64,000 nt of DNA from Hormiphora californensis (lineage: Eukaryota; Ctenophora; Tentaculata; Cydippida; Pleurobrachiidae), in assembly GCA_020137815.1 (NCBI GenBank), contig CM035355.1, forward strand, positions 7,502,091 to 7,566,090, in the 5' to 3' direction. A model generated the notes under the pieces. That model made no database searches and was not told the DNA's origin. It saw only the letters and a list, made by a program, of their open reading frames with translations. This document shows, piece after piece, positions 1-10,900 of this stretch. Each line of letters opens with the position of its first letter. Within the stretch, counting starts at the first letter, position 1. The position numbers and the translations under genes were made by a program.

Positions 1-603
1 CTCGTCTATATTTTATGTTTAAAAAAACACGTAAAAAAGTGTTCACGAATAGGGGAGAAGGGAGTGTCTGAGGGTGTTTAGTTCGAGTTCGAATGATAGT
101 AATCCGGAGAGTTCCGATTCAAGAAGATCAATTAAGTTGGAGTTATCATGCGAGTAAATCCAGTGTCCATCAACAAAATCGTACCTAGGGGAGATGGGGA
201 AGTGAGGGTTATGTACAGCGTGGGGAAGCTACGATTTCGGTAGACCCAACAATATTTTCAAGGTAAATAATCAAAACAACAAATGTTATCTGTACCGTTT
301 AGGGCCGGAGATTGGTGAAGAGAGCCAGAGCTGTTGGTTGGGTGTTTGTCGATTTACTACGTATGTATGTGATTCGTCAACTCGTAATGTTAACACTTCC
401 CCATTATATTCAACCTGAAGAAGGTGTGTTAGTTTGGGTGTTTCTTATCGGAGACTCTTATACAGTCACCAAGTCATAGAATTTAGTCATTTGACTCCTT
501 ACAAGGTGGTATAGTAATCAATTTACCAATTAACTAATCAATCTCAACTAATCAATTGCATATTAATCAATTAACTGCCTAACTAATTAATCAATTAATT
601 TCC
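1..603. other. intergenic, nothing recognised
   Basis: AT-rich sequence with short repeated motifs (several copies of aatcaatta near 520-600). I see no coding exon, RNA gene or transposon end here. Confidence 0.4.
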
Positions 604-954
604 TCAACTCACATCAAAATGCTCACTCAGATCAGGTAGAAAATCAGGTAATTCCTCCAACGACTCACTGAGCGTATCAAGTGTCTCCGAGCAGACTGTC
701 ATGAAATCAGGAGGAGTTGTTGAGAAGTTCCGGGTTGAGGAGGAGAAGTACCGAGGGAAATTATTGAGCTGTACTTGAGATTGGGTACTAAACATTGGTT
801 GGTTGCTGCAGTAACTAGGAATTCGTTGTTGATAGGTTGCTAGGCAACGTCTTGGAATAACTCCAAAGCAACGCCGCATCATCCTGTGAAATTCGGGTGA
901 GAGGTAGTAAATTGGGGCACTAAACTGTGTGCCTTTCATGGGTTTGTAAACCAC
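604..954 (-). CDS. possible GPCR C-terminal fragment
   Basis: A minus-strand reading frame of up to 116 codons. Near its start it holds PIYYLSPEFHRMMRRCFG, which resembles the end of TM7 plus helix 8 of class A GPCRs (normally NPxxY, then a basic amphipathic helix with a palmitoylated Cys). The Asn of NPxxY is Ala here. The rest is a Ser/Thr-rich tail. No upstream exon with the other six membrane segments was found in the window, so this is either a last exon of a gene I cannot connect, a remnant, or chance. It lies downstream of TBC1D20 on the same strand. Confidence 0.25.
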   Translation of the reverse strand: MVYKPMKGTQFSAPIYYLSPEFHRMMRRCFGVIPRRCLATYQQRIPSYCSNQPMFSTQSQVQLNNFPRYFSSSTRNFSTTPPDFMTVCSETLDTLSESLEELPDFLPDLSEHFDVS

Positions 955-1242
955 TTAGGGTTAGGAAATAGTGGTTTGGAGGCAATAAATACCTCCAAAC
1001 CTCCGAGGTATAAAAACTGGAAACTAGAGAGTTGGAGAACAAAATTCAGTTATCGATTACACACAGCAGATATTAAAAAGTAACAGATCAAAATTTAACT
1101 AAACAAGTTTAACCCAAAAACACGAAACACAAAAAACCATTATCACTAGAACGCAAATCAAGTCCAGAGTTCACTATCCAGTCCAGAGTTTTACAGAACA
1201 AAGTTGTGGCAGCATTTCACCGCAAAGTTATCGGCAGGGTTG

Positions 1243-4200
1243 CTACAAATGCAGTTTACCCGCCAGACTTGTCATGAGAAAAGCAGTGACCCCAACAATG
1301 ACACTAGTGGTAACAGCAATACCCGCTGGTGTCTTGGCAAGATCAAGTAGGTTAGCAGCCCAGTTGCGGCTCCAGTCCAGATAACCTGAGCGTGGTACCT
1401 GGGAGAGGAAAGTGAAGGTATAACAAACTGAATCATCCTTGTAGTTGAAGAAACTATACAACTACTGTGAACATGGCAATTGTCAATCGACTAGAGGTCG
1501 CTAGTATATCACCATTCTCATCCTACTCATGGGCCTATAAAATGTTGGCCACCCAAATCTCAATTAAATGTAAACAAATAAAGAAGTAATGTATTACCTT
1601 GAGAATGAGCTCCTGTTGTTTTACAGGTAATGTCTTTATCACAGCAGGTGGGTATTCCTCAAACAACCCCAAAGCAGTTTGGATCTAGAACAAACATCGT
1701 GATCAGAATTATTATTGATATTTTTCAATTCTGAGCTTTATTATTTTCAAATATTGTCCAAACGGATATCTTGAAATTCCCAAATAATGGTGGGGTTTGG
1801 ACCAAACCCCACTATCATTTGTTCATCTCATGATATCTCCATCCCTCCCTCTCTTACCAGGGACTCCCAGGGGAGGTTCTGGGGTAGGGTATGGAGGACA
1901 TGATGGACAGCACTCAGTTCACATTCTACACTCATTATCCTGGTCTTCCGGTAGAGGACGATAGCTGCAGATAAGTAGACGGGGAGGAGGGCATCCGATA
2001 CGATAAACGCGTCATACAGCCTGGGTGAAATTAACTTAATAAATATTTGTTGGTGATTAAAAACTTTTAGTTAGCAATAGAAAAGTCGTATTTGGTAGGT
2101 AGACCATGATATTAGACAGGGGCCGACAGACAAATACTTAGCAAAATACCCGTGTGTACCTGTATATTAGCGCCTCATCTGTGATGACATATGCAAACCA
2201 AGTGATAATCCAAGACAGGCTAAACATTGTTCCCGCGTCCGAGTTCACAATAAAATCAGCCAACTCAGGACATTTCTGAAAAATGAATTTTTTACTGTCT
2301 TTGAACATAATACGATCTGTATTGTAGTGCCGAAACAAGGAATCACTTACACTGGTTGCCCTTAGAAACATGATACAACTAGTTACACGGAATTCGGAAA
2401 GCGGTATATTCTAGGGCGTTCTGGTACAGGTGATTTAGTGGAATCAGCATTTACCTGACTAACAAGAGGAATTATGTAGCCCATTAGTTTTGAGGTTTCT
2501 TCCAGATTCTCCTTGATATGCGAGGACAGGTGGGTATCACACAACTGCGCCATAATAACTCCCCCAAGCCGCTCACCCACCACGTATAGCAGGGTTAAAC
2601 TAACATCATGGTAACCCTGAAAAGTAGAGGGTATTAGTTGTGTGAATGTTCCTCTTTTCTGTACTTTAGGTACATGATATCGAAACTACACGTGTACTGA
2701 ACCCGGTACCCTGTGTAGTGTGTACCCGATAAGACACCCTGCACAAGTTCCTAGTCCTCACTTGTGTACCTGGTATACCCGATATAGTACCCACATGGCA
2801 GTACCCACATGCGCAGTGTGCATGTTATACCCGATCTATAGTACCCACCTGATAATAGTGTCTGCCGGGTTTCTCCGCCAGTGATTTGATAATCACGTTT
2901 TTCAGTCGGGTTTTCAGCGCTAGAACCTTGTTAGATGGTGTTCCTGGTTGTATCCGAGAGTTGCACCTGTGAACATCCAGACACACCTGAGAGAGAAGTA
3001 AAGTGTTACGAATAATTATTTCACAACAGTGGTGCCTTGCTCGACCATCTCTCACAATGAAGATATCTACACCATTGTACGATGCAGGGAATATGAAAAT
3101 CGATGTAGGGAATATCAATATCGATGGAAGCTGAACTTTAATTCCACATCTCACATCGCTTAAAGTCCGATTTTTAATAATGTGAACGGGGGGCGCGCAA
3201 AAAACTTTCCCACGCACCGTGGGAAAGTTTTTTTTCGTTTTGTTTCGATCATTTCTCTGGCTCCTGATAAGATAAAGACTTGATCTTGGTTGCATTGAAA
3301 AGGTCTTAAAATTATCTTTCCGATACTTCCGAGATCAAGTCTTAAGATTGTCAAGAACAGAATTTAGCACGCGCAAATAGAATTAAGTGGAATTAAGTGC
3401 GCGCCCCCCGTTCACATTATTAAAAATCGGACTTTAGTCAACACGTTAATTAACTATTTGTACGCGTATAATACAGAGATCTGTCAGGTACCTGTGTAAA
3501 ATCCCGGAAGCTGGTGATATCACACTCAGTCACACTTTCAGAGGGGGAGATTCCCAGGAAGACCGGCCACAAGACCCTCCTGTACTCGTTAGACAACAAA
3601 CCGCCCTCTGACAGGGCCAGGGATCGGATCTCATCCCGTGATAAACACCCTGTCGAGGGATAAAGTCAAGCCTTGGTATACCGCGTGCACCTCGATTTAC
3701 TGTTTTGATAAATCGAGGTTTGACAACACCAGGAACCGACCGAATCAGGAAATACTGGTCCCTGATTGACTGATAACCAGTCACGTGACCTAAATAACGA
3801 GCTCTGATTGGTTGTTTACTTAATTCGGTCGGTTCCTGGACAACACATACAATTTGGTATCGAAGACACCTCACACTCTGTTTAGCTCAGGTCGCCGGAC
3901 AAGGGGTAACTTCGTAACCAAACAATACACAATGTGTGTGTATTACACATTGCACTCGAATCTCGATACATATACATTCCTTACATCATGTGTTAATGTT
4001 GTACAGGAAAATGTACGTGTTTGGTAATGGACGGAAGACAGATGTGAGTGTGTAATGGAATTAGACAATTTGTTTGAAATGGCAATCTAAAAACACGATA
4101 CACAGATACACAGATACACCTGATATTTAATAGGTACAGTCGGACCCCGATTTAGGGCCCCCCGATTTAGTGGCACCCCGATTTAGGGACAGGATTTTTT

Positions 4201-4494
4201 TCCCCCGATATAGGAAATTAACCTTATTTGACCCCGATTTAGTGGACACCCCGATTTAGTGGACAAGAGCCTTTCCCCCGAGGGTGTCCCTAAATCGGGG
4301 TCCGACTGTACATGGTACACAGATACCTGGTTTTTATAGGTGCAGATGATGGGGGAAATAGTTAATACATGGTAAAGGTGCAGTGATCGGGGAATACCTG
4401 ACTTTCCTGTCACAACATGAGCGAGATAGTTGTCCTTTCTTCTTCTCACCTCCCACCTATCATTCTCAGAGCGCCGTCTCTTTCTCTCTGACAT
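1243..4494 (-). CDS. TBC1D20: TBC1D20-like Rab1 GTPase-activating protein
   Basis: TBC-domain GAP of the TBC1D20 family, which acts on Rab1 at the ER and Golgi. Exons read on the minus strand: about 4398-4494 (first exon, basic, starting MSERKRRR), 3492-3649, 2849-2996, 2455-2616, 2160-2275, 1858-2020, 1598-1684 and 1243-1398. Phases agree across all junctions. Family landmarks in order: LALSEGGLLSNEYRR, HYYQGYHDV spanning a junction (the TBC YQG glutamine-finger motif), FSLSWIITWFA, LYDAFIVSDALLPVY, HVLHTLPQNLPWESL. The last exon carries a C-terminal membrane anchor (AGIAVTTSVIVGVTAFLMTSL), typical of TBC1D20. The catalytic IxxD-R motif was not seen as such; the first exon is the least certain and was chosen because its phase fits. 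Three MITEs sit in its introns. Confidence 0.85.
3163..3434. mobile_element. palindromic MITE in TBC1D20 intron, TA target site
   Basis: Inverted arms of about 37 bp (3163-3199 and about 3398-3434) begin AAGTCCGATTTTTAATAATG and run into a GC block GGGGGGCGCGC. Both ends are flanked by TA, as expected for a Tc1/mariner-type target duplication. An internal hairpin (ACTTTCCCACG...CGTGGGAAAGT) lies near 3203-3233. No coding capacity. Confidence 0.75.
3730..3838. mobile_element. 109-bp hAT-like MITE, copy 1
   Basis: Ends CAGGAACCGACCGAAT and ATTCGGTCGGTTCCTG are inverted repeats. The element is flanked by an exact 8-bp direct repeat GACAACAC (3722-3729 and 3839-3846), the target duplication size of hAT transposons. 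A second copy of identical length is at 29335-29443. It lies in the first intron of the TBC1D20 gene. Confidence 0.85.
4137..4308. mobile_element. short TIR element, CAGTCGGACCCCGATTTA family, copy 1
   Basis: Terminal inverted repeats CAGTCGGACCCCGATTTAG and CTAAATCGGGGTCCGACTG with TA on both sides. The interior repeats CCCCGATTTAGTGG several times. The same termini bound the 824-bp element at 23693. No ORF. TIR style and TA target fit the pogo/Tigger end of Tc1/mariner, by inference. Confidence 0.8.
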
Positions 4495-4952
4495 TCATAC
4501 AACAAACTTTAGGGAAGAGAGAGGGGATTAGGGAACACATAGGCCATGTAGCAAATAGACTCGCAATCTGTTGCTATTAGCAACAGATTGCAAGTCTATT
4601 GGTCTAACAAAAGATAGAAAAGATCAGATGTTGTGCAGTGTATAAAAATGTGTATTGACTTGCTTTCAGTGCGGTCAAGAATTTACAATACAAAAAACCC
4701 TGAAGATACAAATAAATATCGAATCAACTCAATGTCTCTTTTGTGTTACTCGGAGTAATGCCGAATTTTCATTTCTCTCTCTCTCACTCCCTTTACATCT
4801 CTTCCTCTCTCGATCAATACAATGTTTCGTAATTTTCGGTTGAAAATGTTTCACACAATCTCAATAAACTCTTTTGATAACTTTAACACGCAACACACGA
4901 TAATAAAATAATATTTTTCTCATTTTCAACTCATTCCGCTCAGCTCCCATTC

Positions 4953-7900
4953 TCACATATCAAATCGTCGTCTTGGTAGGGTGTTTGACTGTTGTCTACT
5001 TCCTGATCTTGTCGTCGTTGAGGATGGGGGTTCACCACCACCTTCATCACTATTTACGGGGGTGGTGCTGGGAGATCTACCTCGCTGCTGTTGATCCACA
5101 CTAACTCTGCTGTTCGATCTACTACTGGGACCTGAAAATTGGGGTTAGATAGCATCTACTGACCTGGGGTACAGGACCAATTGTTCATGTTGGTGTGCCG
5201 TGTGATTCAATCAACTAATTACTGTGTGATGTCACCATGACAACACCTCAGGGTGATAACTACCTGGGTAGTTGAGATCGAGATTAGCGAAGGAACCGGG
5301 CAGTGAATACCGGGCCTTTCTTGTCCGTTCAGAGTCGTAATACACCCTAGAGGAAAGGGGGTTATTCCGTGATAACTAGCTAGCTAACCCCATGCAATTA
5401 GAGTTGCTAATCGACCCTCTAATCAATCTCTCCTTTCTCTCATTAGGAGAAAAAAGTGGGAAGGAAACACCCCTTTCTCTCTTATTCATTCCTGTCCCTG
5501 GCAGTTCAAGCTCTGTGTGACCTGTGTGTTAAAATACGGGACGGTGCAAACCGCAGGCCACAGGAGCTGTATTTGGGGCCAGGAGGAGCTCTCTCAGCGG
5601 TGGGGTTGGTACTGTTTGATGCTATATTTAGAAACTCCTAAATTGCCGTGGTAATTCATTTCCCCCCTCTCTCCAAATACACACGCACTTCACTCTCATT
5701 TCAGAGATACAGCATTGTAGAGTTAAATTAGTGTTACGTAGAGAGATATATACGGAGTTATATCATGGTAACTACTGCGATACAACCCGTTTGGCAACAT
5801 AACTAGCTCTCAATCCAGAGATCCAGCTAATTGGAGACACACAACTCCAGCGTGGTAATCACGTACTAACTACTATTGTAAAGGAGTTCGAACCGGGGAC
5901 TTTTGCTGCATAATATACAGTGTTATAATTGCGTACCAAGCTTCGCCACAAAACCATTTTTATCGCGTACGAGATAAATACTAAAGTCACGTACATAGTA
6001 TGAGATTCACGTACATAGTACGAGATAAATTCGATACAAAACTGAAAACAAGAACTAAAAACATGTACATACGAGACAAATAATACTTGCTAAATAGTCA
6101 CGTACGGTGAGTCGTGATCCTCATCGCCAGCAGCAATGTTCAGGTGGGAGGAGTAGGGAGAGGGGCATGTTGTGGAGAGGGAGGCCTTCACATCACAGTG
6201 GTTCATTAGACGTAATAACTCTTCCTGATAGTGGAGAGAGGGGTTTTGCAGTGCAAATTATTTTGGTCGTACGTTGTAACTGATTGTGTGTTACCATGGT
6301 TACCTGTATGACTGATTGTGTGTTACCATGGTTACCTGTGTAACTGATTGTGTGTTACCATGGTTACCTGTATAACTGATTGTGTGTGACCATGGTTACC
6401 TGTGTGTGTGTGTGTGTGTGTTTAGCACCTCCCATCATTCCGCCCACTGTGCTGCCCCTTCAAAGGTCGACAGCCGACCTCCATTATAATCACTCCACGC
6501 CACTACCCTCCACACAAAGGGACAGTGTTGGTGTTCTCCGGTTCAGTCCTGGTGTTCTGCAGAGCAAGCTCCACATTTCCCTCGAACTGTTCCGGCACCA
6601 CAAGAAGAGTTTTGATTCACGGCTTAATAGAGACCAGCGTGTCTTGTATGTTGGGACAATGGGTGAAATTTACCTGCCTCCCTGGCTGGTCTTCGGTTAC
6701 TACTGCTGCAAGGAGCTGTAGAAGTAGGTGGGTCTTCCGAATTTGCCACAGCGATAACTCACAGCCCGTGAGGCCTGTGTCGGTTGACAAATCTTATCAC
6801 ACTCTAGGCCTTGGGTCGATACCGCTAGTACACAGATCTGCATACAGCCAGGAGGTCCGGAAAAGTCTAATTTCTTAGACTTATATTGCACGGTTAAGCG
6901 TCTACACTTAAAGTAACACTGTGAGGCATTGGGCAAGTATCAGCCCCCAGTGGTGTGCATTTTGCGGATTTAATACTTGCCTAAGGAGGCGGGGTGGCCG
7001 AGTGGGCCCAGACCTGCCCCATTACTCGCGGGTCCTAAGGTAGATGTGCATGTGTGTAGTCCCTCCTAGGTAACAGTCTCGACTCTGTTACCTGTTTCAG
7101 GTCAGGATGGTTAGGGGTGGTTGCATCTGGCTGTAAGTTAGGTGAGTTTTATCAGGTCGAGTGTTTGGTCGGGAGTGAGAATATTCTCGGCAATGTCCCG
7201 GTAGTCTAGCCATTGTTATCATGGAGGTTATGTGCTGATTCATAATGGTCATCAGCGACCGCGATTAAGTAGGCTTAGTAACTGGGATTTAATTTAATAA
7301 ATTCCGTTTACTCAACCTAGGGATAGACCCTATTTCAAGTGAGATTATCAGTTCAACTGGGATCAGTTGCACTGCAAGAGCTCGGTGCCATGTGTAACAA
7401 GGTTACTGGCGGGGGTGAGATTATCAGTTCAACTGGTATAGTTTCACTGCAAGAGCTCGGTGCCATAATTGAGTCCGGCAAGGTCTCTGGCAAAGTTTAC
7501 TCCCCGTACTTGGGGAGATGGTGTAATACCGGCCGGGGGTATCTCTAGTCAGAGAGAGATGAGTCATGGTTACCTGTATAACTGATTATGCGTTACCATG
7601 GTTACCTGTATAACTGATTGTGAGTTACCATGGTTACCTGTGTAACTGATTGTGTGTTACCATGGTTACCTGTGTAACTGCGGATGGTGTATCGACGGGT
7701 AGCGGAGAATCCTTTGTTGAATCATTCGCCGTGGTCAGATCCCAGATCTGTATGGAACCATCCTCATGACCTTATTTGGGTAAAACATAGTTACACTAGG
7801 GGGACCCAGAGTTACCGGCAACACAAACTAAGTTCTACCTCCTCCCTTTTTCTCACCCTTGTTTAATTCCACCCCTCTCTCTCTTTCTTACTCTATATTT

Positions 7901-10900
7901 CTCTCTCTCTCTCCCACCCTCTCTTCTCATACCTGTAAGGATATAACGTCGCATCCTGGTCCGGGTGCTACTATCACACTCAAATAGAGAGTGTGCAGAT
8001 ATCTCGGACCCGTCCACAGATCTGATCGTACAGAGTCGCTTGCCGGTACACGCCACCAGTACAAACAACTCATTACTTGACTGTATCACCTAGAAATGGA
8101 GCTTTTGTTTAGACTTAAGATTGGGATTTGGGATTAATTGTAATGTTGCTATAGCTTAGGCAAGTGCAGATATCTGACTAACTCTAATGGAGTTCCTGGC
8201 CTATAATAATCCCCCTAAAATTACCTTTTGTAGGAAAACTGCCCCATCATCCTTCTCTCCGTAAGGTCCGATAAAGTTGGAGTTACTCATCGCCTGGAAC
8301 GGCTCATCAAGGGACAACACGTTGAAGGAGGCCAGGGGAGTGGAGCTAGGCTGGGTTAGAATCCGGCCACGGAACCTGTAACGAGAGTGAGGTCACAGTT
8401 GCAACCTCTAAGTTTTGTAGGTGTTGGGTAATGGGAAATTAATCTCTGATCTCTTCCTCACTGTGAGGATTAATTTCCCATTACCCAACACCTACAAAAC
8501 TTAGAGGTTGCAACTGTGTCACAACGTAGGTACCACCCGGTACCACCTTTAAAATAATGAACACGTATCATGTATACCTTGTCACCGTCCAGGTCCTGAC
8601 GTGGTTGCTCTCTGAACAGATACTGAGTAGGTGGTTCTCACTTAGCATGACACGGGTAACAACTGATCTGTGAACTGTAAACGTTTGCAGCACCTGGGGT
8701 CCTGGACAGGAGGATTGGATTTTTAGAAATCTCTCATCCAAACTTGCTACCCGATACAGGAATCTTGAAAGTAAGTCTGTGTCGGCAGTTGTCAGTGTTG
8801 GGTCGGGATGGAATTCATTACATAAGTAACTTGTTTCATTGGTCCTATTTAACAGTTAAATACACCCCTAAATTGCTAGTTTTCTCACCTTGCCCTACGG
8901 TTTCCGGATGCTGGAAGATAATCCTCACAACACCCATATTGGTCCCATACGCAATCTCAATCCAATCCCCGCACTGCTGCCCAATACACTGTTTGGGTGT
9001 CATGTAGACACTAATGGCAGTGATTGAGACCCCTTTGCCTCGTTCTGGGTCACAATACAACTGACTGACAAGCAGGTCATTGTCTTTCATTCGAAGGGGG
9101 AACTTGGCCATGTCAACGCAGTAGATACAACCATCTGCACAGCCGATAAACAGCATACAACCTGCGGGGAGAGGGGGTTGGTTGTAAATGATACGATTCG
9201 GATTATGCAAAGCATATCGCTCCAAAGAGTCTAACTTGGGGGAGGGGGAGGGTGTGTGTTATTAGAGTTGGGGTACAAAACACACAGCCACTCCCAACAA
9301 AAATGCATCTTGTGAATCCACATGACACATGTTTTTACACAGACTAAACACTTTTGTTTGTGAAATAAAATTTATATGAATGAAGAACAATATTCAAAAT
9401 AAACAGCGTTCTTTCCAAACTAATCGTCTATTTCATCAATCTCCCTCAAATCATTAGAAAAATCAGACACCTCCTCGATTCCTTCCATTCCACCGACCAC
9501 CATGAAACTAACACTCCTCGCCCTGTCAACTACGGAAGTAACCACTTCTGAGGCACGTCTCTGCAGGTCATCTCTATAACTCTTGTAGTTCCTTATCCGA
9601 CAGTAATAGATAATCGGGTTCAGGGTGGCATTGATTGCAATACTAAACACAGCCAGAGCTAGTCTCACATAAACTACAACCTCTATCTCTAGGGTTATCC
9701 CGATGTCAAATGCCAGTACAGTGAACTCGTACAGTAGATAACAGGCGAATGGAACATTGCATAGTAGGTATACCGATGTGATCAGGAGAATTGTGGTTGT
9801 AGCTGCCTCTTTCCGGTCTCGTCGCCTGTTAGTTGGCACCCTTGTTATCTTGCGGCTCCGGTGGATGGACCTGATGGAAAGCCAAGCGCTGGCTAGAATT
9901 GGAACAACCGGTAGGGAGAAGGAACCAAGGAAAAATACTAGGAAAAGAAGCTTAAACTCCAATTCTGACATTCCATACATCATCCAAATGGCAGTGACGG
10001 TATATGAATCATATCCATACCTGTCACCGTAGAAAAAGGGCAAAATCCCGGAAAGGATGGAAATGAGGGTGTAAATGATAACAACGGTGAAAACATGGAG
10101 AGGCTTCACTTTTTTAAACGGTTTGACCAAGTTTATACATCTCACCACGCTTAGAGTCAGAACAAGAAACACCGATAGCCTACTGGTGACATTCCAAAGC
10201 ACACCCCAGACTTGGCACAGGATGTGCGATGCAAACAGGACTGGATCTCTCCGTGCCGCTAGTGATATACACATGGGCATGAGCAGGATACTGGTGGTGA
10301 TGTCAACTGAGATTATCAGGAGATACAACCGGTTTGGGATGTCCATTCGTTGTCGTAGGAAGTAAGGGATTGCGATTGTGTTTCCCACGGATCCGTAGAG
10401 GAAACATACTGATCCCGTTATCATGAAGAGAGAGTCGTAGAAGTTTACAGGGATGAATACTGGATAGGATGGAGATGGGGAGGGAGTAGTTGTGTTGTAA
10501 GTTGTGTTGTACGTTGAATTGAACATTCTTTGGTAGTAATTTCGATTAAGATAAACTATTAAACAAGATGACAAAAAATGGGAATGGAGAGGAAATACCT
10601 ACAAGGACACAACTAGTGGAACGAATGATTCCATAGTACATCGTGTTCATGGCACCAAGACAAAGAGAGAGCGAGTGAAGGTGTTATAAATGTTAAGTGA
10701 GAGCAGGTACGTGTATTTTGGAAAGTGAGAGCTTGGGAAAATACTGTACTATGCAGAAACTGGTAGTACTAATGCTTGGGGTTCTGTGGACTACCCTCTC
10801 TACTTGCAGTACTAATGCGTCGGGTCTCTAAACTGTGGATGGGGACTATCTACCCTCTCTACCCCAGTGGCAGTACGATTATTGGTGCATCAGTATCCAA

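Noticed and set aside
6973-7060. tRNA-like start (GGCGGGGTGGCCGAGTGG)
   Set aside because: An A-box-like motif is present, but there is no anticodon stem, no T-loop/B-box GGTTCGA and no acceptor pairing. Possibly a decayed tRNA-derived SINE head; not called.
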